Shown: positions 22,974 through 31,915 of the stretch, piece by piece
Layout: each line of letters opens with the position of its first letter
Numbering within the stretch: position 1 is the first letter of the stretch
From: Deltaproteobacteria bacterium
Lineage (GTDB): Bacteria > Desulfobacterota > Binatia > UBA1149 > SPBQ01
NCBI GenBank assembly: GCA_029262375.1
Contig: JAJCZM010000027.1
Location: forward strand, 1 to 64,000
DNA: 64,000 nt
Reading direction: 5' to 3'
Made by a program: the position numbers and the translations under genes
The notes under the pieces: model-generated
Databases searched by the model: none
What the model was told of the DNA's origin: nothing
Seen by the model: only the letters and a program-made list of their open reading frames with translations

Positions 22974-25472
22974 ATGCACGTGATTCAACGGATCGGTGGC
23001 GGTCTCCTCCTGACCGCCCTAGCGCTTGTTCTTCTCGCCTCACGGTCGGAGGCGCTCATCGTTGCGGCGTCCGCCGCCGACGTCTGCCTGCCTACTGCAG
23101 ACCCATGCATCATCACGGAGACGGTCCAAGCCGTCGACGGTGCGGTGCTCGACTTCGGCGCACGAGCTGTCGTCGTGAACCCTGGCGGTCAGATCGACGT
23201 CGGCGCCGGCACGGTTGTGCTGTTGTGTGGGCACCTCTCCTTGGCAACCGGCAGCGCAACGGCGATCAGCTTGCAGCAAGGCACCGGTGGTGTCGGCGGA
23301 GTGCTATCGGTGACGGCTCGCCGCACGTGCAGCGACGGCGTGACACTGTGCGCTACGGAAAACGATTGCTCCGGTCTCGGCACCTGCAGTCTTGGCAGCG
23401 GCGCTGCCGACCTCAATGGCAGGATCGACGGCGACGCAAACCCCAGTGCGCAATTCGCTCTGACTGCAGCCGGTAATATCGTCGTTACGGAGTCGATCAG
23501 TCTGTCCGGTACCTCTTCCCTCAGCACCGGCGGAAATCTCGACTTGTCGTCGCGGCTCGGATCGATGTCGATCAGCGCCACGATTGATGTCTCCGGAGGT
23601 GGCCTCGCAGAGGGAGGCAGCGCTCAGCTTTCGTCGATGAGAACGATGACGATCGCGTCTGCGGTGGACGCCTCCGGTGGCGATTTTGACGGCGGTTCCA
23701 TCACCATTCGGAGCGACTCGAACGGTACCATCTCGGCTGATCTGCGAGCGGACTCGAAGAACGGTGAAGGATTCGGTGGCTTCATCGATGTTGTCGTCGG
23801 TGGCGAACTCTCGATCATCGGCGGGTCGGCTGGCGTGCCGCTCCTCGTGTCGGCTGACGGCAATGGAGCCGGCGGCTTCGGCGGCGACGGCGGTGAGGTG
23901 ATTCTCGACGCAGGCGGCAACGTAAGTATTGGCGAGTTCGTTGCGGTGCGGGCCCGAGGCGCGATTCCGGACGGATTCGGTGGGGACGTCGTCGTCGATG
24001 CAGGTGCGACGCTATCGGTAGCCGGTGATGTGCGAGCCGATGCACGCGGTGCAAACGGCGCCGGTGGCTTCGTTGATCTGCGTGGGATCGATATCTCGCT
24101 TGGCCAAACGGCGAGCATCGATCTCACCGGGGGAGGGGGGGGCGGCGACCTCACACTCTTCGCGGCCGATACCATCGCCGTTGGGGCGACGATCGATCTT
24201 TCTGCGACTGGTGGCGGTCCCACCGGTTCGCTGACACTGGTATCGGGCGGATCCACTACCGTATCCGGCTCCATAGCGGTTACCGGAACACCCGACCCCA
24301 GCGGAGCGAATCTGACCGCCGATACGTGCGCGTTCACATTGATGAGCGGCGCCCTCGTCGACAACGGCGCGACGAACGGCATCAACCGCCTGACCGCACA
24401 CGGTCTCGTCACGCTCGAGGCGGGCGCAACGATGCGCGCCGACGGCACGAACGGCGTCAATACAATCGTGTACGCCAATCCGTCTCAGCCTCCATCAGTC
24501 GTCGCAATCGTGACTCCCGCACCGCAGATCGGATTGGACGAGGCGATCGGCGCATGCACGACTTGCTCGATAGCCGCCGATTGCGACGACGCGAATGTTT
24601 GTACCGACGACCTTTGTGACCCTGCGCTCGGGTGTACGAATACACCGAACGCAGTCGCGTGCGATGACGGACTCGCTTGTACCTCGGGTGACGTCTGTAC
24701 CGGCGGTTCCTGCGTTGGAGCAGTACCGATGGCGTGCAATGACGGAAACGTCTGTACCGATGATGGCTGCGACGATGCCGTCGGATGTACGAATACGCCA
24801 AATATCGCTACGTGCGATGACGGCCTCACGTGTACGCTCTCCGATAGCTGCAATGCGGGGGTCTGTGTGGGCACTGCACCGGCCGCATGCGACGATGGTG
24901 ACGCATGCACGCGCGATTCTTGCGACGACGTCGTCGGATGTATCCATCAAGCGGGCCCTGCGCTCGGATGTTTGGCGTCCGGAAGCTCGAAGGTCCGAGT
25001 CCGGATCTCGGACTCGGACAGCAAGGACACCGTCAGTTGGAAGTGGAGTCGGGGCGACGCCTTTACGCACTCGGATATAGGTAGTCCCGCGACAATCACC
25101 GACTACACGTTGTGCGTGTTCGACCACAGCGGATCGGTGCCCATACTAGCGACGGAGTTGCTGCTCCCACCCGATCTGCAATGGCAGGAAAGAAGCAACG
25201 AGAAGGGTTGGCAGTACAAGAGCAAGCTGGGGGAGCACGCCGGTATCCGTAAGCTTACGCTCAAGCCGAAGTCGCAGGGGAAATCCAGTCTCAAACTCAC
25301 CGCGAAGGGAAGTGCACTGCCCGAACCGTTGCCGGTATCGCCGACCGCAATGTTCGACAACGACCCACGCGTGACGGTGCAGTTGATCGCGGGCGCGAAT
25401 ATTTGCTGGAGCGTTGACTACGAACAGCCGGCGAGCAACACCGCCGACCAATACAAAGCCAGTCGGAAGTAA
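22974..25472 (+). CDS. Secreted beta-repeat protein with Cys-rich modules and C-terminal surface domain
   Basis: ATG 22974 with GGAAG upstream gives a signal peptide (MHVIQRIGGG...ASRSEA). Residues 30-520 are Gly/Asp/Ser-rich beta repeats ('LDLSSRLGSMSISATIDVSGG', 'ADARGANGAGGFVDLRG'), probably a solenoid. Residues 525-660 are three 'CDDxNxCTDDxCDxxxGCxNTPN..ACDDG.xCT' disulphide modules. The last 150 residues form a beta-domain ('VRVRISDSDSKDTVSWKWSRG...TLCVFD') whose type recurs at the end of the protein at 27716-29758. It is presumably anchored or displayed at the cell surface, with no enzymatic motif. It is divergent from the beta-helix gene, with shared activator sites between them. Confidence 0.82.
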   Translation: MHVIQRIGGGLLLTALALVLLASRSEALIVAASAADVCLPTADPCIITETVQAVDGAVLDFGARAVVVNPGGQIDVGAGTVVLLCGHLSLATGSATAISLQQGTGGVGGVLSVTARRTCSDGVTLCATENDCSGLGTCSLGSGAADLNGRIDGDANPSAQFALTAAGNIVVTESISLSGTSSLSTGGNLDLSSRLGSMSISATIDVSGGGLAEGGSAQLSSMRTMTIASAVDASGGDFDGGSITIRSDSNGTISADLRADSKNGEGFGGFIDVVVGGELSIIGGSAGVPLLVSADGNGAGGFGGDGGEVILDAGGNVSIGEFVAVRARGAIPDGFGGDVVVDAGATLSVAGDVRADARGANGAGGFVDLRGIDISLGQTASIDLTGGGGGGDLTLFAADTIAVGATIDLSATGGGPTGSLTLVSGGSTTVSGSIAVTGTPDPSGANLTADTCAFTLMSGALVDNGATNGINRLTAHGLVTLEAGATMRADGTNGVNTIVYANPSQPPSVVAIVTPAPQIGLDEAIGACTTCSIAADCDDANVCTDDLCDPALGCTNTPNAVACDDGLACTSGDVCTGGSCVGAVPMACNDGNVCTDDGCDDAVGCTNTPNIATCDDGLTCTLSDSCNAGVCVGTAPAACDDGDACTRDSCDDVVGCIHQAGPALGCLASGSSKVRVRISDSDSKDTVSWKWSRGDAFTHSDIGSPATITDYTLCVFDHSGSVPILATELLLPPDLQWQERSNEKGWQYKSKLGEHAGIRKLTLKPKSQGKSSLKLTAKGSALPEPLPVSPTAMFDNDPRVTVQLIAGANICWSVDYEQPASNTADQYKASRK

Positions 25473-25477
25473 GGGGT

Positions 25478-25600
25478 CGGATCGACCACCTGAGGCACAA
25501 CCAGCGACGTACTCTCAATACTGGGATCGCTCGCAATTCCATTTCCCGAATCAAACCGGCCGGTTTGCGCAGCAAGGTCGCAGGCCGTTGACCGACACGT
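25478..25600 (-). pseudogene. Fragment of the C-terminal surface domain, minus strand
   Basis: Between two plus-strand genes the minus strand reads 'GRFDSGNGIASDPSIEST' followed by 'SLVVPQVVDPT'. This matches 'GRFDLGSGSTIDPSIEDTSL' of the protein at 27716-29758. It has no start, no stop-to-stop integrity and no neighbours of its own, so it is a decayed remnant of another member of this secreted family. Confidence 0.6.
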
Positions 25601-25678
25601 CTCGGTAGGCGCTTGGTGTTCCCGTCCGCGCACGCCAAGAGCCCGCGGCCTTGTCTTAGGCTCGGTGTTTGTAGGAAC

Positions 25679-27697
25679 ATGATTTCCATGCGCGACTGGG
25701 TACTTGCACTTATTCTGGTGTTGGCGTCGGGCTCTGTGAGCTATGCGGACGTGATCGGAATAGGCTGGTCCGAGCCAATCAGTGGCAGCTGGTGGGACGC
25801 CGGAAGGTGGAATCCTATGACGGTGCCCAACAATGGGCCGAACACCTACGAGGTCACCATTTCGGAGGAGGCTGACGTCCTCCTGAACTCCGCCAACATC
25901 ACGCGCATCGACTCCCTCGTCGTCGAACACCGTGCGGCTGTCCTTGCCGTGGAGAGCCCATTGGAGATCGTCGTCGGCGGAGTCTCTATTGATGGCGAAT
26001 TGAGTATCGGTAGTGCCCTTCGGTTCCATTCCGACGAGGCGACCTTGAGCGGCAGCGGAATGATCCTGCTCGTCGGCGGGGCGATCGAGGGCGTGGGTGG
26101 TCCCAGTGGAGAGGCAGAACTGACGATCCAACGATCCGTCTCCGGATCCGGCTCGTTGGGCAATATCGAAATCATTAACCAGACGTTCATTGCAGCCGAA
26201 AATGGGGTCCTCTCGATTTTTCCCAACGACAACGGCTTCACGAACGACGGCGTACTCGTCGCCAGTGTTGTCCCACCACCCGCTCCGGCGATTGCCAGCC
26301 GGCTCGAGTTGGGCGCTCTCGGTAGAGGCAACTACTTCAACACGAATGGACTCATCTCGGCCGTCGACACGACGGAGGTGCGATTGATCGGCGCACGCAT
26401 CTTCGGCGGAAGATTGGAGTCAATCGGTACCGGGCGCGTGACTGCCACCAGCCAGAGTCAGCTTCTGAGCGGCGTCGAGTTTGCCGGGGTACTCGATATC
26501 AACGCAGGCTCGACCGTCGAGGTCGATGTATTTGTCCAAAACGAGGGAGCCTGGAACCTCAACGGTGAGCCGGGCCTCGGCGCGAACTTGCTGGTTGATT
26601 CGCCCGTCGATTTTTCGGGCGGTGGCGAGATCATGGCCTCCGACACCAACTCGAACGGGATTGGTGGAAGCGGGGTCCTGATAAACGAGGATCACATGAT
26701 CTCCGGTGCGGTGCGGATAGAGGTCCAGTTCATCAACCTAGAGGATGGCGTTCTCTTGGCCGATGCAGGCGCAGTCAACTTTCCGATGACGCTGGCCACC
26801 CTGGACATGGTTCACCATGGCGTGGCGTTGGCGTCCCAGGGTGGGACCTTGCAGGTGCATGGCAACGAGGTCCTCGGCAATGGAAGCTGGCGTGCCGATG
26901 GCGGCAATCTGTTGACCAAGTCGGTGAACATAGGAACCTGTGGAACACTCAGAGTGGATCCCGGTCATTTGGAACTGGAGAACGCGAAATTTCGCGCGTT
27001 GAGCTTCAGGCTCGGTGCCGATTCGTCCTTGACTGCTTTCAAAGGTGGGCAGTTCGGATCTGCGCCCAGTGAGTTCCGACTCACCAGCGGACTCGTCGTC
27101 GAAACGCAAGACGAAGCCGCATGGGACGTTGAATGGTTCCCCGAAACCAAGTTCATTTTCTACGGCGGCTTAGCGGCTGAGGGCTGCGAAGCCAGCTCCT
27201 CGCCGGGGACGCCCGCCATCGAGATCGCCGGCACCGACGGCGGTGCCGAGTTCAGCTACTTCAGCGACAACTTCGAAATTCCGCGCGTTGTCATCGGCCC
27301 CGGCGCGCAGGTACAGCTCGCCGATGTCGTGGACAACGGGAACCGCAACGGTCCCGAAGGGGACACCGAAGCGCTCTACGTTCGCACCCTCGAGTTCTCC
27401 GACAGTGCCGGCCGATTGATGCTCAACGGTTTGCCCATTTACTATCAGTTTCTGATCGGCGATGAGTCGCAGATTGTTGACGATTCTCCGGCCGATGAGT
27501 GCGGCGACGCGACCGAAGACGGTCTGATCACCGCCTCTGATGCACTTGCCGCGTTGCAGGCGGCGGTAGGCGTGATCGTTTGCCCAGTGTGCATTTGCGA
27601 CGTCGACGACTCCGGCGCAACGACTGCGACGGATGCCCTGCGATTGTTGCAGGCGGCGGTCGGTCAGCCTGTCGATCTGAGTTGTAGTGCTTGCTGA
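25679..27697 (+). CDS. Secreted autotransporter-like beta protein with C-terminal dockerin-like pair
   Basis: The start is ATG 25679 or 25688; AGGA lies just upstream and the longer frame to 25613 lacks a signal sequence. The signal peptide MISMRDWVLALILVLASGSVSYA is followed by 'GSWWDAGRWNPMTVPNNG', the opening of pectate-lyase or autotransporter-type passenger repeats, and by about 500 residues of beta repeats. The C-terminus holds two EF-hand-like dockerin motifs: 'CGDATEDGLITASDALAALQAAVG' in pieces around residue 610 and 'DVDDSGATTATDALRLLQAAVG' around 640. These end CSAC. Such motifs bind calcium and could dock partner proteins. It is probably displayed outside the cell. Confidence 0.82.
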   Translation: MISMRDWVLALILVLASGSVSYADVIGIGWSEPISGSWWDAGRWNPMTVPNNGPNTYEVTISEEADVLLNSANITRIDSLVVEHRAAVLAVESPLEIVVGGVSIDGELSIGSALRFHSDEATLSGSGMILLVGGAIEGVGGPSGEAELTIQRSVSGSGSLGNIEIINQTFIAAENGVLSIFPNDNGFTNDGVLVASVVPPPAPAIASRLELGALGRGNYFNTNGLISAVDTTEVRLIGARIFGGRLESIGTGRVTATSQSQLLSGVEFAGVLDINAGSTVEVDVFVQNEGAWNLNGEPGLGANLLVDSPVDFSGGGEIMASDTNSNGIGGSGVLINEDHMISGAVRIEVQFINLEDGVLLADAGAVNFPMTLATLDMVHHGVALASQGGTLQVHGNEVLGNGSWRADGGNLLTKSVNIGTCGTLRVDPGHLELENAKFRALSFRLGADSSLTAFKGGQFGSAPSEFRLTSGLVVETQDEAAWDVEWFPETKFIFYGGLAAEGCEASSSPGTPAIEIAGTDGGAEFSYFSDNFEIPRVVIGPGAQVQLADVVDNGNRNGPEGDTEALYVRTLEFSDSAGRLMLNGLPIYYQFLIGDESQIVDDSPADECGDATEDGLITASDALAALQAAVGVIVCPVCICDVDDSGATTATDALRLLQAAVGQPVDLSCSAC

Positions 27698-27715
27698 CGA
27701 GTCGGGACGGGTCGA

Positions 27716-29758
27716 CTACTTGCAGACTATACGAGTACCCTTCTGAACACAGGCGCGGACGGCCGAATATGCGTCGTCACCCACCGCGAGATCGAGCGTC
27801 AGCGGGGACTGAGTGAGTGTCACTAGTGCGACGCCGGTCGCTTTCCAGCTGAGTTTGAACGAGACACCGTTCGAACTCGCGATGAGCGCTTTCCGCGTGC
27901 CCGCAATAGTTCCATCAGGATCTCTGTAACGATATCGAAAGCTGCCGCTCGATTGCTCGAACGCGGAACTGAGAAGCACGGAGTATTGCAGGACATCGTC
28001 TTGCAGCACGGCCAGCGATGTATCCTCGATACTGGGGTCGATCGTAGACCCACTTCCCAGATCGAATCGACCGCGAATGTTCAGCTTGTCCGGTTTGCCC
28101 GACACGCGGCGAACAACGACACGCATCTTCTCGAATCCTCCGGCCGGGCCGGGATTTCCCGCTACGGCGCATTCTGAACAGCCGGTCTCGAGCGGATCCG
28201 CAACGCAAACACCGTCGCAGCAGTCGCCTAGTCCGTTCTCGTCGTCATCGACTTGGCTGGGGTTGACGATCCCGCCGCAATTGTCGTCGCAGGGGAATAG
28301 TGTCGTAACGTCGTCGGCGGCGCAGGGTAGGTCGCCCGCCAGCGCTGAGGCGTTGCCGTCTTCGAGTGCGCCGTCTGCGTCGGCATCGGCTGCGGAGGTG
28401 TTGATCGTAACGGGAAGTGTGCCGAGGATGCGGCTTCCCGAAAGTATATCGACGCGCCCGGAGCCCGAGGCACCGTCGTCATCCAGTGTGATGGTGGCGC
28501 CGACCGCAGTCGCCAAGATTACGGTCTCCGTCGAAGTATCCGAGTCGGTGTCGGGCGCGACGATACGAATCCCCGGCGTAGCGATCAGGTCGACTGACAG
28601 TCCGCCCGCGTCGGGATCGGCTACGTTGCCCAGCAGATCGACGGGCAGCAGCCGCAGGTCACGTTGCGTTGCCGTGGCGTCGGCGGGCAACTCCAGTTCG
28701 CCTGCCGTCAGTACCAATACGCGTGAGCCGCCGGTCGTACTCGGGGCGGGCCTTAGCCACACACGAGCGACCGACCTGAAGAACGCGGGATCGACCTCGG
28801 CAAAAAACGCAGCGGCGTGCACGGCCCCGCTGATTGACAGAAACTGATCCGTACTCGGCTCGGTGCCGTTGGTAGGAATGGCAAACGGTGTTCCCAGCAG
28901 TGGATGATCCGGCGCCGGCAGGTAATTCTTCTCAGGCGAGAACTCGATCTCGCTCGGTACATCGGGGTCCGGCGCCGGCGAGTTGCCGTTGCCGATCACG
29001 CGCTTCGGATCCGGAGGCGGCATATAGGGCCATAGCGTGTGGATTGGAGTTCCATCGCTATATTGCGTTGCCGGGTCCGTTCCTGTGTAGACACCAGCCG
29101 ACACCACGACGGCCAGTCCGCCGAGACTTGCGGGGGCTGCCACGTGCACGCCGAGGCTTCCCAAGTGCCGACCGGCGCTCAAACTGCCGACCTGGCGGCC
29201 CACATAGGCGGTCGCTTCTTGTCGTTCCAACGCGTTGTCGGTCGAGCCGTCGGCGTTGGTGGGACCCACGACACCGTCGCCATCAAGGTCGGCGAATGCG
29301 TAGATGGCGATCGGTCGTGAATCCAGATCAGAGTCCGTGACCACGCCGCCGTAGGGCGGACTGCCGCTGCCGTCGCTGACCAATATCGTCAAATCGACCT
29401 CGGCACCGACGCCGGTCGAGCCGCCGCCTGCGACAATTTGGGCAATTGTAGGGCCGCCGGGCGCACCTGCCGGTGGCGGAACCGAACTACCGACAATCGA
29501 ACCGACTCGCACGGCAAGATCGGTGTCGCCGATATATCCGGCGTTGATGACATCATCGGCGGTGCCGAACTCTTCGTCGTCGCCGGGCAACAATAGCGGA
29601 AGACCCGGCAGAATCGGGTAGGGCCGGGTGGTAGCTGGATCGACGGGGTCGCCGGTGAATACCTCTTGGGCCGCGGCTGTGAGCACCATCGCTTGCGTCA
29701 TCGTCAGCAGGGTGACGATGCAGAGCAGTCGACGATGCATTGCCGATAGGCGTTTCAT
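27716..29758 (-). CDS. Large secreted protein with recurring C-terminal surface domain (680 aa)
   Basis: A signal peptide (cut near TAAAQ) precedes a beta-rich body with calcium-loop-like acidic runs ('DLDGDGVVGPTNADGS', 'DADADGALEDGN', 'DDDENGLGDCC'), as in thrombospondin type 3-like repeats. The C-terminal 150 residues ('FEKMRVVVRRVSGKPDKLNI', 'SIEDTSLAVLQDD') are the same domain type as the end of the 22974 gene product. Its start overlaps the stop of the upstream gene (ATGA at 29755-29758), so the two are translated together from the sigma54 promoter at 30335-30349. The function is unknown; it is probably at the cell surface. Confidence 0.8.
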   Translation of the reverse strand: MKRLSAMHRRLLCIVTLLTMTQAMVLTAAAQEVFTGDPVDPATTRPYPILPGLPLLLPGDDEEFGTADDVINAGYIGDTDLAVRVGSIVGSSVPPPAGAPGGPTIAQIVAGGGSTGVGAEVDLTILVSDGSGSPPYGGVVTDSDLDSRPIAIYAFADLDGDGVVGPTNADGSTDNALERQEATAYVGRQVGSLSAGRHLGSLGVHVAAPASLGGLAVVVSAGVYTGTDPATQYSDGTPIHTLWPYMPPPDPKRVIGNGNSPAPDPDVPSEIEFSPEKNYLPAPDHPLLGTPFAIPTNGTEPSTDQFLSISGAVHAAAFFAEVDPAFFRSVARVWLRPAPSTTGGSRVLVLTAGELELPADATATQRDLRLLPVDLLGNVADPDAGGLSVDLIATPGIRIVAPDTDSDTSTETVILATAVGATITLDDDGASGSGRVDILSGSRILGTLPVTINTSAADADADGALEDGNASALAGDLPCAADDVTTLFPCDDNCGGIVNPSQVDDDENGLGDCCDGVCVADPLETGCSECAVAGNPGPAGGFEKMRVVVRRVSGKPDKLNIRGRFDLGSGSTIDPSIEDTSLAVLQDDVLQYSVLLSSAFEQSSGSFRYRYRDPDGTIAGTRKALIASSNGVSFKLSWKATGVALVTLTQSPLTLDLAVGDDAYSAVRACVQKGTRIVCK

Positions 29759-30282
29759 TGGTCGCCCCCGGACAGACCAACGATAGGCACCGATACCGCG
29801 TTGCTCGTGAACCCACCCTCGTCGGGAAGTTCGACGTAGACGATCGCCGTCAGAATACCGTCGATGAATAGATCAGCCAGTGAGGCGTGCAGTCGATTCG
29901 GTTCGATGCGTAGCAACTCGGCTTCGGCGGAATTCTGTCCGGCGGATTCCAGTTCTGCAATCTCGCTGACCGCAAGACCATCAGCCAGTCCGGCGAAGTT
30001 CCCCACTTGGGGCTGACCGCCGACGGGCAAACGCACGAACGTCGTGCCCTGGTAGACGACGATGTTGAGGGGAAAGTCGACCTGTAGCGTATCGTCGAAG
30101 CCGAACGCTCCGGTGAGGTCGACGAGCGTGCCGCTACCCACGGGTGCGGCGGTGAATCGCCCGATAGCGAGCACCGGGTCGGTCGCACCGGCGAGACAAG
30201 GGCTCGCTTCAATTCCCAAGATCGCGAGAGCTGCGACCCACAGCGCTGCGTAGCGTGCGGCCCGTATACGTTGCGATTTCAT
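29755..30282 (-). CDS. Secreted hypothetical protein (175 aa), first gene of the sigma54 operon
   Basis: ATG 30282 gives a signal peptide ending CLAGATDP. The mature 145 residues are predicted beta-sandwich ('IGRFTAAPVGSGTLVDLTGAFG', 'VYQGTTFVRLP', 'ILTAIVYVELPDEGGF'), with no cysteines beyond the signal. It overlaps the following gene by ATGA and so forms a two-gene operon with it. A sigma54 promoter lies 41 nt upstream of the ATG and paired activator palindromes lie further up. An upstream extension of the frame to 30363 crosses the promoter and is rejected. No family is recognised. Confidence 0.75.
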   Translation of the reverse strand: MKSQRIRAARYAALWVAALAILGIEASPCLAGATDPVLAIGRFTAAPVGSGTLVDLTGAFGFDDTLQVDFPLNIVVYQGTTFVRLPVGGQPQVGNFAGLADGLAVSEIAELESAGQNSAEAELLRIEPNRLHASLADLFIDGILTAIVYVELPDEGGFTSNAVSVPIVGLSGGDQ

Positions 30283-30334
30283 CTTGTTCAGCCCTTTGCC
30301 CGACTTCGTCGATTCCGTGTCACAGTTCTTGCAA

Positions 30335-30349
30335 GCACGAGCCGTGCCA
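30335..30349 (-). promoter_or_regulatory. Sigma54 (-24/-12) promoter of the 30282-27716 operon
   Basis: The minus strand reads TGGCACGGCTCGTGC with GG (30348-30347) and GC (30336-30335) 12 bp apart. The -24 element TGGCACGG is a full consensus match and the -12 element is GTGC. The predicted start is near 30323. Confidence 0.72.
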
Positions 30350-30422
30350 TCCGGTAGTACCACACTAGCAGTCGTATCGCAGGCAGCTATGGGGCAGGGA
30401 TGGGTGCACTAGGACTTACTCT

Positions 30423-30457
30423 GGGCTATTCCCCCCACATGGCGGGGGATTTGCCCC
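30423..30457. promoter_or_regulatory. Paired activator palindromes between the secreted operon and the NtrC-type gene
   Basis: GGGCTATTCCCCCC (30423-30436) and GGGGGATTTGCCCC (30444-30457) have centres 21 bp apart, two helical turns. They lie 80-100 bp upstream of the sigma54 promoter at 30335-30349 and 70-110 bp before the regulator gene at 30530. Similar sites occur at 22722-22792. Confidence 0.65.
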
Positions 30458-30529
30458 AATGCCGTTCGCGCGTGAAAGCTTTCGCTCACCCTTCGTTTGA
30501 GCCGCGCGTCGTGACGACCAGGAAACTCG

Positions 30530-31915
30530 ATGGCTGATATTCTTCTTGTCGAAGACGAAGAGGTGCTACGTCGCTCGCTCGTGAAGGCGCTGGAGCGAGA
30601 GAGTCACGAAGTACGCGCGGCCGAAACCGCTGAATCGGCACTAGCCCTGATCGAACACGGACCGCCCGATCTGCTCATCACCGATCAGCGTCTACCCGGC
30701 ATGGCTGGGCATGAGCTGCTGCTGGCGGTGAAGGCAGCCCATCCTCACGTGGGGGTGGTTCTCATCACTGCGCATGGGACGATCGAAGATGCCGTCACGG
30801 CAATGCGCGATGGCGCGATGGATTATCTGCGCAAGCCCATCGACCTTCACGAATTCATTCTCGTGGTCCATCGATGTCTGGAACAGACCGGGCTGCGGCG
30901 CGAACTGGATTACTACCGTGCACGCGATCTTTCTCCGGACCAGCGCGACGGCATTATCGGGTGTTCGCCGAGTATAGACAGGCTGCGCGACGTCATCGCA
31001 CGGCTTGCCAGTTTGGAGAAACGTGACGGAGGAGGGCCAACGATTCTGCTCACCGGTGAAACCGGAACAGGGAAGGGACTGGCTGCTCGTGCGATTCACA
31101 AGCAATCTCGCCGTGCCGACAAACCATTCATAGAGGTGAACTGCTCGGCCATCCCAGAGAATCTGCTGGAAGCGGAGTTGATGGGATTCGAAAAGGGCGC
31201 GTTCACGGACGCGGCTGCGGCGAAAGCCGGTCTGTTCGAAGCTGCAGAGGGTGGGACGATCTTCTTCGACGAGATTGGGCACATGCCGCTGCGACTGCAA
31301 TCGAAACTACTCAAGGTGATCGACGAAAAGATCGTGCGACGCTTGGGGAGCACCCGTGATCGCGTGGTGTCGTGTACGATCGTTTCTGCAACACACATGA
31401 ATCTGGAAAAGATGGTCGCCGAGGGAGATTTTCTCGAGGACCTGTATCACCGTGTGAACGTAGTTCGGGTGGAACTGCCGCCGCTTCGAGAGCGCGAGAA
31501 TGACGTGATGACGCTGGCCGAGCATTTCATTGCCCAGCATGCACAGGACTACGGGATTGAGCCCCCGCCGCTCAGCGATGACGCCGTGAGTATGATCACA
31601 AACCACCATTGGCCGGGAAATGTTCGCGAACTCAGCCATGCGATCGAGAGAGCAATTGTTCTCGGTGTAGGTCGCACGATCGCTGCGAGTGACCTCGCAT
31701 TGTTGCGCCCCGCGGTGGCCGATTCGTCACTGACCGTGCAGGGAGAGGTCAGTGTCGATTTCGCGGCGGGAGCGATTGATCTCGAGGCTTTAGAGTCGAC
31801 TTTGATTCGGAAGGCGATGGAGTTCACCGGTGGGAACCAAGCACGGTCGGCGCGGCTGTTGGGTCTTTCGCGCGACGCGCTTCGCTACCGACTCGACAAG
31901 TTCGGCCTACGCTGA
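30530..31915 (+). CDS. NtrC-family sigma54-dependent response regulator
   Basis: The protein has three domains over 461 aa. A receiver (1-120) has phospho-acceptor Asp52 in 'LLITDQRLPG' and Lys104-type 'YLRKPID'. A central AAA+ domain (about 150-375) has Walker A 'GETGTGKG', the sigma54-contact loop 'EKGAFTDA' (a common variant of GAFTGA), Walker B 'GGTIFFDEI' and the Arg-finger region 'LYHRVNVVRVELPPLRER'. A Fis-type helix-turn-helix (about 420-461) reads 'GGNQARSARLLGLSRDALRYRL'. ATG 30530 follows AGGA. It ends 9 bp inside the tail of the convergent histidine kinase gene, its probable partner. It likely activates the neighbouring sigma54 promoters. Confidence 0.93.
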   Translation: MADILLVEDEEVLRRSLVKALERESHEVRAAETAESALALIEHGPPDLLITDQRLPGMAGHELLLAVKAAHPHVGVVLITAHGTIEDAVTAMRDGAMDYLRKPIDLHEFILVVHRCLEQTGLRRELDYYRARDLSPDQRDGIIGCSPSIDRLRDVIARLASLEKRDGGGPTILLTGETGTGKGLAARAIHKQSRRADKPFIEVNCSAIPENLLEAELMGFEKGAFTDAAAAKAGLFEAAEGGTIFFDEIGHMPLRLQSKLLKVIDEKIVRRLGSTRDRVVSCTIVSATHMNLEKMVAEGDFLEDLYHRVNVVRVELPPLRERENDVMTLAEHFIAQHAQDYGIEPPPLSDDAVSMITNHHWPGNVRELSHAIERAIVLGVGRTIAASDLALLRPAVADSSLTVQGEVSVDFAAGAIDLEALESTLIRKAMEFTGGNQARSARLLGLSRDALRYRLDKFGLR

